From Colwellia chukchiensis (lineage in GTDB: Bacteria; Pseudomonadota; Gammaproteobacteria; Enterobacterales; Alteromonadaceae), in assembly GCF_002104455.1 (NCBI RefSeq), contig NZ_NBOC01000007.1, forward strand, positions 111,413 to 175,412: 64,000 nt of DNA, given 5' to 3'. The number at the start of each line of letters is the position of its first letter. Positions within the stretch are counted from its first letter, which is position 1. The notes below the pieces were generated by a model, which was not told where the DNA came from, did no database searches, and saw only the letters and a program-made list of their open reading frames with translations. Of this stretch, positions 34,987 through 44,380 are shown one piece after another. The translations under genes and the position numbers were made by a program.

Positions 34987-35391
34987 ATGAAATATCCAGT
35001 ACAAGTACTGCCAGTTCATGAAGAAAATAGCTACTTGCTATCCGTGGTTGATTTACCTGGTTGCCAGGTAAAAGCACCCAGTATCGATGAAGGATTTTTG
35101 TTGTTAAATGACGCCATGAGTGCGCATTTAAAAATTTTGGTTGAATATGGTGAACCCATACCTAAAGCGAAAACCATTGATGAGCATATGAAGTTGTCCA
35201 CGACAATAGCGCCTATTTGGGCTTTACTTGATTTTGATATTGTTCCCTATTTAGGTAAAAGCCATAAAATCAATGTCACCTTACCCGAGTTGTTAATTAA
35301 GCAAATTGATGATCGGGTAACTAAATCGTCACATTACAAAACCCGCTCTGGCTTTATCGCCGCTGCATGTGTTAACGAGTTAGCACGTTAG
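34987..35391 (+). CDS. hicB: Orphan HicB-type antitoxin / RHH regulator
   Basis: The 134-residue protein has a HicB-like RNase H-related N-terminal half (KYPVQVLPVHEENSYLLSVVDLPGCQVKAPSIDEGFLLLNDAM). Its C-terminal ribbon-helix-helix-like DNA-binding end is INVTLPELLIKQIDDRV...RSGFIAAACVNEL. HicB proteins neutralise the HicA mRNA-cleaving toxin and repress their own promoter. No small HicA gene lies on either side, so this is an orphan or a stand-alone regulator. I start at ATG 34987 because TGAGG lies six bases upstream; an ATG four codons earlier overlaps that site. The upstream phased repeats are probable binding sites. Confidence 0.82.
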   Translation: MKYPVQVLPVHEENSYLLSVVDLPGCQVKAPSIDEGFLLLNDAMSAHLKILVEYGEPIPKAKTIDEHMKLSTTIAPIWALLDFDIVPYLGKSHKINVTLPELLIKQIDDRVTKSSHYKTRSGFIAAACVNELAR

Positions 35392-35518
35392 TAGAAGAGT
35401 TAACCTGTTAACGGCAGCAATTGCGCATTATTGTCAATTAGCCACCATAGACACATCAACTTATGAAGCTAGATCTGGTAAAGTTACTGACATAAACGAA
35501 ACAAAAGAGGTGAAAAAA

Positions 35519-36244
35519 TTGACCATAGAAAATGCAAACCTACTGTTACTGAGTAGCTCTCGCGTTGGCGAAACAGCATACTTGCAGCACGCGTTAGCCA
35601 TGATAGAAGCAAAGCTTAAAGGCATAAAAGAATTGCTTTTTATACCTTATGCCGGTGTAACCTTAAATAATGACCAATATACCGCTATGGTACAAAGCGC
35701 GCTTACTGAGTTAGGAATTAAGGTGCATGGTATTCATAAATACGACAACCAAGTTAATGCAATTGAACAAGCCCAAGCTATTGCGGTTGGCGGTGGCAAT
35801 ACATTTCATTTGTTGCACCAGTTATATCAATATAACTTAATAGAGCCGATACAAGCTAAGGTGGCACAAGGTATGCCTTATATTGGCTGGAGCGCCGGCT
35901 CTAATATTGCGGGGCTTTCAATCCGCACCACAAACGACATGCCGATCATAGCGCCGCCTAGTTTCGATGCGTTACAGCTGGTTAATTTTCAATTAAATCC
36001 ACATTACACAGATTATCAGCCACCGGGCCATAATGGTGAAACCCGTGCACAACGTTTGGCTGAGTTTATGGTGCTAAACCCCACTACCCCTATTGTTGCC
36101 ATTGTTGAAGGCACAGGCTTAGATATTCAAGAAAATCGTCTGAAATTAGTCGCGAGCAGCGCTGATCAGGCTTATGGCTACTTATTTAAAGCCGGGGATA
36201 AATTAAAATTCACCACCAATGAAAAGTTAGATCACTTATTATAA
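35519..36244 (+). CDS. pepE: Peptidase E (alpha-aspartyl dipeptidase)
   Basis: This cytoplasmic serine peptidase of family S51 splits Asp-X dipeptides. Motifs seen: LLLLSSSRVG at the start, ELLFIPYAGV, AIAVGGGNTFHLLHQLY, the nucleophile in YIGWSAGSNIAG, and LNPHYTD with the catalytic His. The length (242) suits the family (E. coli 229). I choose TTG at 35519 because AGAGGTG lies six bases upstream; the GTG at 35510 overlaps that site. It may be cotranscribed with hicB, with 127 bases between. Confidence 0.9.
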   Translation: MTIENANLLLLSSSRVGETAYLQHALAMIEAKLKGIKELLFIPYAGVTLNNDQYTAMVQSALTELGIKVHGIHKYDNQVNAIEQAQAIAVGGGNTFHLLHQLYQYNLIEPIQAKVAQGMPYIGWSAGSNIAGLSIRTTNDMPIIAPPSFDALQLVNFQLNPHYTDYQPPGHNGETRAQRLAEFMVLNPTTPIVAIVEGTGLDIQENRLKLVASSADQAYGYLFKAGDKLKFTTNEKLDHLL

Positions 36245-36265
36245 AATACTAACCTTTATTGGCCA

Positions 36266-36943
36266 TTACAGTAGCGCAGTTATCTTGGCAATATCAAGTT
36301 GCGCTGCTGCTTTGCTGATATCGTTTGTCATCGGCATTTCTGCTAATTTTGTTATCGGTAACAGACGTTCTAGCTCTGCAATATTTTCCGCAAGATAAGG
36401 CATATTTTCAGGGCAGTTAGCGACCCAACCAAGGCAGTCTAGGCCATCAGCAATAATCGCTTGATAAGTTAATACGGCATGATTTAAGCAGCCAAGTTTC
36501 ATATTCACCACCAAAATGACCTGTTGGGCACTAGCCTGTACAAACTCAGAAAGGAATTTACCTTGACCCAAGGGCAAGCGCCAGCCGCCAGCACCTTCGC
36601 AAATCACCACGTCAGCCTGTAACGCAAGTACCTCATTATAGCCACGCTCGATATCAGCAATAGTGATAGTTTGTTGCAGAGTTAAGGCGGCAATATGCGG
36701 TGCGATAGGCTCTGCAAACGCGATCGGGTTAATGTTTGCAATTGATTGCTGACAGTTTGCTTGCGCTTGCAGTTGTAAGGCATCTTCATTAACTAGGCGA
36801 TCATTTATACGCTCACAGCCCGCAGAAATAGGTTTATAAACCGCGACTTTTTTGTTTTTGGCGACTAACGCCTTTACCAGTGCTTGTGCCACATACGTTT
36901 TACCTGCATCGGTATCAGTTGCGGTAATAAAAAGTTTTAACAT
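36266..36943 (-). CDS. bioD: Dethiobiotin synthetase
   Basis: The 225-residue ATP-dependent enzyme closes the ureido ring of dethiobiotin from DAPA and CO2. The P-loop is ATDTDAGKTYVAQAL at the N-terminus, K in VYKPISAGCE binds DAPA, and CEGAGGWRLPL is the glycine-rich substrate loop. It is the last gene of the leftward bioBFCD run, 58 bases after bioC. It is convergent with pepE, with only 21 bases between stops. Confidence 0.93.
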   Translation of the reverse strand: MLKLFITATDTDAGKTYVAQALVKALVAKNKKVAVYKPISAGCERINDRLVNEDALQLQAQANCQQSIANINPIAFAEPIAPHIAALTLQQTITIADIERGYNEVLALQADVVICEGAGGWRLPLGQGKFLSEFVQASAQQVILVVNMKLGCLNHAVLTYQAIIADGLDCLGWVANCPENMPYLAENIAELERLLPITKLAEMPMTNDISKAAAQLDIAKITALL

Positions 36944-37001
36944 CAGCCTTCATTCTTTTTCGTTATTGAGATTTTTATACGCATTGCAATTCATACGCTA
37001 T

Positions 37002-37787
37002 TTAACTTGCTAATTTAACCACTAACCCAGAGAGCACTTTATAGGTCGCAGGATAAATACCACCTGGGTCGATAAAGTCTTGGTAGCTTTGCGTCATTTT
37101 TTGCCACTTGTCTTTACCCGCAAGCCCTTTAGCTTGCTTTTTTGGTACATGATTAGCGCCAAGGCCCTTTAACTCGTGCGCAAGGTGCAAAACGTTTTCA
37201 TACTCTAAAACAATATCTTGTTGCTTTACATTCAGTAACTTGCGATCTGTTGCATCGAGTAAGGCCGTGATCTCTTGCTCGGGCTTAAAATCAATAACAT
37301 GCTGATCATCATCGACTTGTGCCCAAGCCGATTTTAGTTCAAATAAAGTGCCGTCAACCAAGGTTGAAAAAATAAAAAGCCCACCTGGCTTTAATACTCG
37401 CATCAATTCATTTAACACCGGCTCTAATGGCTCGCACCACTGGATCATTAAATTTGAATAAACAAAATCAACCGTTCGACTTTGCAGCGGTACTTTATAA
37501 GCATCGCCTGCCAGCCAAGCAATGTTGCTCTGGCGACTTTGTTGGGCAAAATTAAGCATGTCTTTCGAAATATCAAGACCAATGACTTGTTGATAACGAG
37601 CGGCTAATAAATCGGTAAAAAAACCTGTCCCTGAGCCTAAATCTAAAACCGTTAAATCATTTCTATTGGGTAGCCAAGGCATTAAATGCTTGCCGCAATA
37701 ACGCTGTAAACGTGCCGAAACATCATAAGATGTACTAGCTGAGCCAAAAGATTTTGCTATTTTGTAACGATTAGTGCCTTGGGGCAT
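37002..37787 (-). CDS. bioC: Malonyl-ACP O-methyltransferase
   Basis: This 261-residue SAM-dependent methyltransferase makes malonyl-ACP methyl ester, the primer for pimeloyl synthesis. SAM motif I is VLDLGSGTGFFTDLLA, followed by GLDISKDML and LAGDAYKVPL. SNLMIQWCEP is the BioC-type motif and FSTLVDGTLFELKSAW is typical. Its ATG overlaps the bioF stop as TAATG, a sign of translational coupling. An in-frame start eight codons upstream lies inside bioF and is less likely. No bioH or other methylesterase gene is in the window. Confidence 0.92.
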   Translation of the reverse strand: MPQGTNRYKIAKSFGSASTSYDVSARLQRYCGKHLMPWLPNRNDLTVLDLGSGTGFFTDLLAARYQQVIGLDISKDMLNFAQQSRQSNIAWLAGDAYKVPLQSRTVDFVYSNLMIQWCEPLEPVLNELMRVLKPGGLFIFSTLVDGTLFELKSAWAQVDDDQHVIDFKPEQEITALLDATDRKLLNVKQQDIVLEYENVLHLAHELKGLGANHVPKKQAKGLAGKDKWQKMTQSYQDFIDPGGIYPATYKVLSGLVVKLAS

Positions 37788-38950
37788 TATGCTATAACCT
37801 CGTTGATACAATTTGCTAAGTAATTGATATCTTTAACTTCATGACTGGCGGTTACGGTAACGCGTAACCGCGAACTGTTTTTTGGAACCGTTGGCGGGCG
37901 AATGGCTGTCAACCAAATCCCCTTTGCTCGTAGTTTCTCAGCTACCTGTAATGCCGTTGACTCATCACCTATCACTATGGCGTGAATTGATGAAGTAGTA
38001 TCAAGTAACTTAACTTTATCGGTTAATTTTGACGCCAGAATATTACTTAATTCGTTAATTTTCTCACGCCGCCAATGCTCGGTTTGGGCAATTTTAATAC
38101 TGGCTCGTGTTGCCCAAGCAAGCGCTGGCGATATCGCGGTAGAATAAATGTAATGCCGAGAAAAGTTGATTAAATACTCTGCCAACGTTTGACTGCACGC
38201 GACAAAAGCACCACTGGTTGCCAAACTTTTACCAAAGGTTGCCATCACTACATCGAGTTCAGCTAGGCTAGAGCTGCCTTGGCCATATTCACCTACAACA
38301 CCAATACTGTGCGCATCATCTAAATATAATAGCCCATGACATTGTTTGGCAACTTGCGCTAGATCAGCAATCGCGGCTTGATCGCCATCCATGCTAAACA
38401 CCCCTTCCGATGCTATAACATGATTGAGTTCATTACTGTTAGCTGGTTTACTTTGTTGTGCTTGGCTGATCAAATGTTTGAGTTGCGCAATATCATTATG
38501 CAAAAAGCGCTTAACACTTGCATCGCTGCTCATCGCACCGTCTATCATTGAGGCATGGCTTAATTTGTCTAAATAAAGTCGACTGGTTTTATGACCTAAG
38601 GCATGCATTATGGCAATATTCGCGGTGAAGCCACTGGCAAACAGTAAACAGCGCGGCTGATTAAGCCAAGCACAAATATCATTTTCTAATGCTTGATGTG
38701 CATAGGAATAACCAGTAATTAGGCTTGAACCGCTCGCACAAGTGCCAAAACGTTGTGCTCCTTCGAGTAACGCTTGCCCAATAGCCGAATGATGATTCAA
38801 ACCTAAATAATCATTCGAGGAAAAGTTTAAATAACGTTGCTCATTAACGCTAACATAGCGACCACTTTGTTCAGCAACGCATTGGCGTGCACGATAACGG
38901 TTGCGCAGCTGTTGCTGTGCAACCTCTTGGCTTAAGTACTCAAACGCCAT
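37787..38950 (-). CDS. bioF: 8-amino-7-oxononanoate synthase
   Basis: The 387-residue PLP enzyme condenses pimeloyl-ACP (or CoA) with alanine. Characteristic parts are LNFSSNDYLGLNHH, GSSLITGYSYAHQALE, the Asp pair region LYLDDAHSIGVVG and the PLP lysine in MATFGKSLATSGAF. Length is normal. It starts five bases after bioB and ends overlapping bioC. Confidence 0.94.
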   Translation of the reverse strand: MAFEYLSQEVAQQQLRNRYRARQCVAEQSGRYVSVNEQRYLNFSSNDYLGLNHHSAIGQALLEGAQRFGTCASGSSLITGYSYAHQALENDICAWLNQPRCLLFASGFTANIAIMHALGHKTSRLYLDKLSHASMIDGAMSSDASVKRFLHNDIAQLKHLISQAQQSKPANSNELNHVIASEGVFSMDGDQAAIADLAQVAKQCHGLLYLDDAHSIGVVGEYGQGSSSLAELDVVMATFGKSLATSGAFVACSQTLAEYLINFSRHYIYSTAISPALAWATRASIKIAQTEHWRREKINELSNILASKLTDKVKLLDTTSSIHAIVIGDESTALQVAEKLRAKGIWLTAIRPPTVPKNSSRLRVTVTASHEVKDINYLANCINEVIA

Positions 38951-38955
38951 AGGTA

Positions 38956-40059
38956 TTAATTGGCAGCGTTATAAAATAAATCGCTATGTTGTTGCTCGCT
39001 TACGGCGGTATGTAACTGTTGCTCATTCTCTGTGTTACTAGCGACCGTTTCAGTATTAATACCTAAGCGCTCAAACAACTGCATGTCTTTATTTGCTTCT
39101 GGATTGCCGGTTGTTAATAATTTGCAGCCATAAAAAATTGAATTTGCGCCCGCTAAAAAGCACATAGCTTGCATTTGCTCATTCATGGCATCGCGGCCAG
39201 CCGATAACCGAACGTGACTTTTTGGCATCATAATTCGAGCCACCGCAATACAGCGAATAAATTCAAAATGATCTAAGTCAGCGACGTCTGATAATGGCGT
39301 ACCCTCAATTTTCACTAGCATGTTAATTGGGACACTTTCAGGTTGTGGTGATAGGTTGGCTAACTGCGCTAACAGTGATGCCCGATCTTTACTTTCTTCC
39401 CCTAGCCCAACGATACCGCCACTGCATACTTTCATACCTGAGCTGCGAACGTTAGATAATGTATCTAACCGATCTTGATACGTGCGGGTGGTGATAATTT
39501 GATTATAATGCTCCGGCGAGGTATCAAGGTTGTGATTGTAGTAATCTAAGCCGGCAGCCTGGAGTTCATCTGCTTGCTCTGCCGATAGCATGCCCAGTGT
39601 CATACAGGTTTCAAGACCCAGTGCTTTTACGCCTTTCACCATTTCAACCACCAACGGCATATCTCTGGCTTTAGGGTTGCGCCAGCCAGCGCCCATACAA
39701 AAACGGGTTGAACCTTGTGCTTTCGCCGCTTTCGCTGCCGTAAGCACTTTTTCCACTTCCATCAAGCGTTCTTTATCAATATCCGTTTTATAACGCGAAC
39801 TTTGAGAGCAGTATTTACAATCTTCTGGGCAAGCACCGGTTTTAATTGACAATAAAGTGCTCACTTGCACTTCGTTTGGGTTAAAGTTGGCACGGTGAAT
39901 GGTTTGCGCTTTAAACATTAAGTCATTAAACGGCATATCAAACAGCGCTTTTACTTCATGCGCCTGCCAATTATGGCGAACTTCACCCAGCCGATGTTGA
40001 CTTGAACTGGCAAGGCTATTAGCCGTAGTTTGTTGTGCCGATGTAGTTTGTTGGCTCAT
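38956..40059 (-). CDS. bioB: Biotin synthase
   Basis: This 367-residue radical SAM enzyme inserts sulfur into dethiobiotin. The [4Fe-4S] cluster motif is [13 protein letters not shown] (C-x3-C-x2-C). YYNHNLDT and SGGIVGLGE are conserved, and the [2Fe-2S] ligands include the Arg in RLSAGRD. An N-terminal extension of about 25 Gln/Thr/Ser residues and a C-terminal Glu/Gln-rich tail are longer than in E. coli. First gene of the leftward bio operon; a promoter with TTGACA and TAGACT lies 45-75 bases upstream. Confidence 0.95.
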   Translation of the reverse strand: MSQQTTSAQQTTANSLASSSQHRLGEVRHNWQAHEVKALFDMPFNDLMFKAQTIHRANFNPNEVQVSTLLSIKTGACPEDCKYCSQSSRYKTDIDKERLMEVEKVLTAAKAAKAQGSTRFCMGAGWRNPKARDMPLVVEMVKGVKALGLETCMTLGMLSAEQADELQAAGLDYYNHNLDTSPEHYNQIITTRTYQDRLDTLSNVRSSGMKVCSGGIVGLGEESKDRASLLAQLANLSPQPESVPINMLVKIEGTPLSDVADLDHFEFIRCIAVARIMMPKSHVRLSAGRDAMNEQMQAMCFLAGANSIFYGCKLLTTGNPEANKDMQLFERLGINTETVASNTENEQQLHTAVSEQQHSDLFYNAAN

Positions 40060-40104
40060 AGTTATTCACTCGTTTTGAAATTGCATCTGGTCATGTTAAC
40101 GAGT

Positions 40105-40132
40105 AGTCTATGCGCGAGCCGTTGGATGTCAA
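40105..40132 (-). promoter_or_regulatory. Probable sigma-70 promoter of bioBFCD
   Basis: Reading leftward, a perfect -35 TTGACA (40132-40127) is followed after 16 bases by TAGACT (40110-40105). The predicted transcript starts about 40 bases before the bioB ATG. The -35 lies inside a BirA-type dyad. Confidence 0.6.
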
Positions 40133-40158
40133 CTAATTCACCCAAGAAAACTTTACAT
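40126..40158. promoter_or_regulatory. Probable BirA operator between bioB and bioA
   Basis: Half-sites ATGTCAACT (40126-40134) and ACTTTACAT (40150-40158) are inverted with 7 of 9 matching across a 15-base spacer. They fit the known BirA pattern TTGTnAACC...GGTTnACAA in its core positions. The left half covers the -35 of bioB and the right half ends directly at the bioA start codon, as expected for biotin-dependent repression of both directions. Confidence 0.6.
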
Positions 40159-41457
40159 ATGAATAAAAATCAAACAGAAATACTCGAATATGATAAAAAT
40201 CATGTTTGGCACCCCTATACTTCAATGACAAATCCGCTACCTTCATACTTAGTTGACTCCGCTGCAGGCGTTCACATAACGCTCAGTAGTGGCGAAAAAC
40301 TGATCGACGGTATGTCGTCATGGTGGTCAGTATTGCATGGTTATAATCATCCCGAATTAAATCGCGCTTTAATTAAGCAAAGTGAAAAATTTTCTCACGT
40401 TATGTTTGGTGGTTTAACGCATCAACCCGCGGTTGAGCTTGCGCAAAAGTTAGTGGCAATGACACCTTGTGGGTTAAATAAAGTTTTTTTAAGTGATAGT
40501 GGCTCAGTTGCCGTTGAAGTTGCGTTAAAAATGGCTATCCAATACTGGCACAGTAAAAATAATACTGAAAAGCATAAAATACTTACCGTTAAAAACGGCT
40601 ATCATGGCGATACCTTTGCAGCCATGTCGGTGTGTGATCCCGTCAATGGTATGCACCAACTTTTTGAACCTGTGCTAATGAAAAATCTATTTGCACCCGC
40701 GCCAAAAACGGCGTTTGGCGCAACTTGGCAACAAGACGATTGCGCACAGTTAGCAGCCATGTTTGCCAAACATCATCATGAAATAGCAGCCTTTATCATA
40801 GAGCCTATTGTTCAAGGTGCCGGTGGTATGCGCATCTATCACCCCAATTACTTAAAAACCTGCCGTGCGTTGTGCGATCAATATGATGTACTTATGATTG
40901 CTGATGAAATTGCCACGGGTTTAGGCAGAACGGGTAAACTGTTTGCCTGTGAATGGGCCGATATCAGTCCCGACATTATATGTCTTGGCAAAACCTTAAC
41001 CGGTGGCTATATGACATTAGCGGCCACTTTGTGTACTGACGATGTCGCAAACACCATTAGTCGAGGTGAAGCAAATTGCTTTATGCATGGCCCTACTTTT
41101 ATGGGAAATCCGTTAGCTTGTGCAGTGGCAAATGCCAGCCTTAACATCTTAATGCGCAATGAGTGGCAACAACAAGTCGCTGATATTGAGCAGGCGCTTA
41201 AACACATGCTACTACCTCTTAAAAGCCATACCCGAGTTTTTGACGTACGCGTGCTAGGGGCGATTGGTGTAGTTGAAAGTAAAACGCCGGTGGATATGGC
41301 CGCGATTCAAAAGCGCTTTGTTGAATTAGGGGTTTGGATACGGCCATTTGGCAAGCTTATTTACATAATGCCGCCATTTATTACTGATCTTGAACAGCTC
41401 AGGCAATTGTCTGCGGCAATCAAAACCGTATTAAGCGACGATGCTTGTTTTCAATAA
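40159..41457 (+). CDS. bioA: Adenosylmethionine-8-amino-7-oxononanoate aminotransferase
   Basis: The 432-residue class III aminotransferase uses SAM as amino donor to make DAPA. Signature segments: HVWHPYTSM at the N-terminus, MSSWWSVLHGYNHPELN, SDSGSVAVEVALKMA, KNGYHGDTFAAMSVCDP, and IADEIATGLGRTG. The PLP lysine is in CLGKTLTGGYMTLAAT, and MHGPTFMGNPLACA follows. The start at 40159 gives a normal length, although the ribosome site is weak; an in-frame ATG lies at 40126. Divergent from bioBFCD. Confidence 0.94.
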   Translation: MNKNQTEILEYDKNHVWHPYTSMTNPLPSYLVDSAAGVHITLSSGEKLIDGMSSWWSVLHGYNHPELNRALIKQSEKFSHVMFGGLTHQPAVELAQKLVAMTPCGLNKVFLSDSGSVAVEVALKMAIQYWHSKNNTEKHKILTVKNGYHGDTFAAMSVCDPVNGMHQLFEPVLMKNLFAPAPKTAFGATWQQDDCAQLAAMFAKHHHEIAAFIIEPIVQGAGGMRIYHPNYLKTCRALCDQYDVLMIADEIATGLGRTGKLFACEWADISPDIICLGKTLTGGYMTLAATLCTDDVANTISRGEANCFMHGPTFMGNPLACAVANASLNILMRNEWQQQVADIEQALKHMLLPLKSHTRVFDVRVLGAIGVVESKTPVDMAAIQKRFVELGVWIRPFGKLIYIMPPFITDLEQLRQLSAAIKTVLSDDACFQ

Positions 41458-41481
41458 CGGGCTACGTTCTGTTATCAGTGT

Positions 41482-41859
41482 TTAACCAACATTGGCTTCT
41501 GAAATTTGTACTAAAATAAAGCTTACCCAAGCAACGGTGATCACTAATAGTAATAGAATATTAAAGTGCTTGCCGTCGCTTTTTCGGCGACTACGATACT
41601 TATCCAAAATTAAACAAAAATAACTACTAAGGGCGCTTAACCATAAAACTATGTATAGATAGCCAGTCAATGGTGTTAACCAAAACTTTCTGATCTCAAT
41701 ACCGTGATAACGTAGCAAGCCATAGTCAGTTTCAGGAGCCGCATAATACGCCACAATTAAAGCAAATATAAATAATCCCCAGCCAACGATTGCTAACACT
41801 CTGAGGATGTAGGTCCAGATATCTGCAGCATTTCTTCGTTCTTTTTTTACACTATTCAT
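41482..41859 (-). CDS. Hypothetical inner-membrane protein
   Basis: A 125-residue protein with three predicted membrane helices (about 18-40, 63-85, 100-120) and charged loops (RSRRKSDGK). The N-terminus MNSVKKERRNAADIW is cytoplasmic by the positive-inside rule. I recognise it only as a type of small hypothetical protein. The start at 41859 follows AAAGGTGG by nine bases; a GTG four codons upstream overlaps that site. Convergent with bioA, divergent from asnS. Confidence 0.75.
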   Translation of the reverse strand: MNSVKKERRNAADIWTYILRVLAIVGWGLFIFALIVAYYAAPETDYGLLRYHGIEIRKFWLTPLTGYLYIVLWLSALSSYFCLILDKYRSRRKSDGKHFNILLLLVITVAWVSFILVQISEANVG

Positions 41860-42019
41860 GCTTAGTACCACCTTTTGCAGTTAATCATGCCATTTTTTTG
41901 CTGTTTTTTATTTCAATATAGCCTGTATTGCGTAACTTTTACTTGTTAAACCTAACGAGCAAGGTAACATAACACTCCTTAAAATTTGAGAACATTTTTG
42001 ACAGCAAAGAGGTTTCTAA

Positions 42020-43420
42020 ATGTCAGTCATTGCAATTACTGATATCTTAGCAGGAAAATATCCTGTAGATGAATCAATAACTATCCATGGTTGGATCCGC
42101 ACGCGTCGCGATTCCAAAGCAGGTATTTCATTTTTAGCCATACATGACGGTTCATGTTTTGATGCTATTCAAGCAATTGCGCCGAATAATTTAGCGAATT
42201 ATCAGACTGACGTATTAAAATTAACCACAGGTGCTGCGGTCAAAGTCACCGGCACTTTGGTGCAATCTCCTGGCAAAGGACAATCGTTTGAAGTTCAAGC
42301 CGAACAGGTTGAAGTATTAGGTTTAGTAGAAGATCCTGATACATACCCTATGGCCGCAAAGCGTCATAGTATTGAATACTTGCGTGAGCAAGCGCATTTA
42401 CGTCCTCGAACTAATATTGGTGGCGCAGTTACGCGTGTACGCAATACCTTAGCACAAGCCGTACATCGCTTTTTACATAGCAAAGGCTATTTATGGATTG
42501 CAACACCTTTAATTACCGGCAGTGATTGTGAAGGTGCAGGTGAAATGTTCCGTGTTAGTACCCTAGATATGGAAAACTTACCACGCAATGAACAAGGTAA
42601 AGTTGACTACAACCAAGACTTTTTTGGCAAAGAAACGTTTTTAACCGTCTCTGGTCAGCTAAACGTTGAGACATATTGTTGTGCACTTTCCAAAGTCTAT
42701 ACCTTTGGCCCGACTTTTCGTGCAGAGAACTCAAATACTTCACGCCACTTAGCGGAATTTTGGATGATTGAGCCAGAAATCGCCTTTGCCGATCTAAGCG
42801 ATGCCGCTGATCTAGCAGAAGAAATGCTGAAATATGTTTTACAAGCCGTACTTGATGAGCGCCCAGATGATTTAGCTTTCTTTGAGCAACGTGTCGACAA
42901 AACGGTTATCGAGCGTCTGAAATCTGTGATCAATAATGATTTTGTACGTTTAGATTATACTGATGCCATTACCATTCTAGAAAACAGTGGTAAAAAGTTT
43001 GAAAACAAAGTGTCTTGGGGCGTGGATTTAAACTCAGAGCATGAGCGTTACTTAGCTGAAGAGCACTTTAACGGCCCAGTTGTTTTACAAAACTACCCTA
43101 AAGACATTAAATCATTTTATATGCGGTTAAATGATGATGGTAAAACCGTGGCCGCTATGGACATTTTAGCGCCAGGTATCGGTGAGATTATTGGTGGTAG
43201 TCAACGTGAAGAACGTTTAGAAATATTAGATAAGCGACTAGCTGAAATGAACTTAGATGCCGATGATTATAGCTGGTACCGTGATTTACGACGCTACGGC
43301 ACTGTGCCTCACTCAGGCTTTGGTTTAGGATTTGAGCGCCTTGTAGCGTATGCAACAGGCATGCAAAACGTCCGCGACGTAATACCTTTCCCTAGAACAC
43401 CAAACAACGCCTCGTTTTAA
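42020..43420 (+). CDS. asnS: Asparaginyl-tRNA synthetase
   Basis: This 466-residue class IIb synthetase charges tRNA-Asn. The OB-fold anticodon domain comes first ([28 protein letters not shown]). The class II core follows, with motif 2 [25 protein letters not shown] and motif 3 [15 protein letters not shown], and PRTPNNASF ends the protein. Length equals that of E. coli AsnS. AAAGAGG lies seven bases before the ATG. A strong terminator follows. Confidence 0.97.
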   Translation: MSVIAITDILAGKYPVDESITIHGWIRTRRDSKAGISFLAIHDGSCFDAIQAIAPNNLANYQTDVLKLTTGAAVKVTGTLVQSPGKGQSFEVQAEQVEVLGLVEDPDTYPMAAKRHSIEYLREQAHLRPRTNIGGAVTRVRNTLAQAVHRFLHSKGYLWIATPLITGSDCEGAGEMFRVSTLDMENLPRNEQGKVDYNQDFFGKETFLTVSGQLNVETYCCALSKVYTFGPTFRAENSNTSRHLAEFWMIEPEIAFADLSDAADLAEEMLKYVLQAVLDERPDDLAFFEQRVDKTVIERLKSVINNDFVRLDYTDAITILENSGKKFENKVSWGVDLNSEHERYLAEEHFNGPVVLQNYPKDIKSFYMRLNDDGKTVAAMDILAPGIGEIIGGSQREERLEILDKRLAEMNLDADDYSWYRDLRRYGTVPHSGFGLGFERLVAYATGMQNVRDVIPFPRTPNNASF

Positions 43421-43428
43421 GTTAGACG

Positions 43429-43457
43429 AAAAAAACCCTCTTTTAGAGGGTTTTTTT
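43429..43457. terminator. Terminator after asnS
   Basis: Stem with CCCTCT/AGAGGG core (43435-43450) flanked by A-run and T-run, lying between convergent asnS and the nitroreductase gene. Works in both directions. Confidence 0.92.
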
Positions 43458-43479
43458 CTGTTTAGACATTTCACCAAAC

Positions 43480-44040
43480 TTACAAATAGCTGACATATTC
43501 AGCCAAATTTTTATCGGCTTTTAATGGCAACTCTTTCGCTTTTTCGCCGATATATAAAAAACCCACGATCTCTTCATGCAATTCGATACCTAAGCGCTCT
43601 TTTACTAAGGGATGGTAGCTCATTTCGCCTGTACGCCACATAGCACCTAAGCCAAGACTCGTGGCCGCCATTTGCATGGCATGAGTGGCACAACCTGCGG
43701 CAATTACTTGCTCTTGTTTAGGCACCTTAATGTGTTGGTGGAATTTAGTGCTGACAATTATAATTAATGGCGCACGAAACGGCATTCTTTCCGCTTTCGC
43801 TATTTTTATTTCGTCACTGCCATCACTGATCGCAGCTGACTTAAACGCTTTACTGAGTTTATTTAAGCCCTCACCTTTTACCACGGTAAATCGCCACGGT
43901 GTTAAACCGCCATGATCTGGGGCACGCATACCCGCCTTGAGAATCGCATTGATGCTCTCCTCATTAGGGGCCTGACCTTGTAAGTGCGGGTTAGACTGAC
44001 GGCTATGTAAAAACTCCAATACGTTCATAAATTCATTCAT
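43480..44040 (-). CDS. Nitroreductase family protein, YdjA-like
   Basis: The 186-residue flavoprotein matches the small YdjA type: LEFLHSRQSNPHL, AGMRAPDHGGLTPWRFTVVKG, a central CATHAMQMAATSLGLGAMWRTG and GFLYIGEKA. These FMN dimers reduce nitro compounds or quinones with NAD(P)H; the physiological substrate is unknown. The first ATG is placed almost on top of AAAGGA. The ATG at 44028 is farther away but gives a start like E. coli YdjA, so the true N-terminus may be four residues shorter. Confidence 0.9.
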   Translation of the reverse strand: MNEFMNVLEFLHSRQSNPHLQGQAPNEESINAILKAGMRAPDHGGLTPWRFTVVKGEGLNKLSKAFKSAAISDGSDEIKIAKAERMPFRAPLIIIVSTKFHQHIKVPKQEQVIAAGCATHAMQMAATSLGLGAMWRTGEMSYHPLVKERLGIELHEEIVGFLYIGEKAKELPLKADKNLAEYVSYL

Positions 44041-44380
44041 TCCTTTTAAGTTTATTTTACTATTTGGTAACGCGTAACTGATATTGATAACGCGTACAAA
44101 GTGCTAATTAGCACACTATCTCTTTGTGATCATAAACATTTATAAAAAATTATCATTAAAAAATATCACTATTTCAGGTACGGATAAAAAATTTGCCCTA
44201 TCAAGTACTCCCCTTAGTTATAACAGAACCTATTTATCGCTAACTTCTTTCAGCTTACGCTACGGTAACATTTGCGCTGTTACATTTGAATGACAAAAAT
44301 ATTTACATTTACGACTACTTAAAGCGACGAAATTTCAGTAGCATAGGGTTAACTTTCTGCACAAGCAATAGATAAGGTTT
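44041..44380. other. Divergent intergenic region
   Basis: 340 bases between the leftward nitroreductase and rightward sppA. AT-rich, presumably carrying both promoters. I see no gene, repeat or clear operator. Confidence 0.5.
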
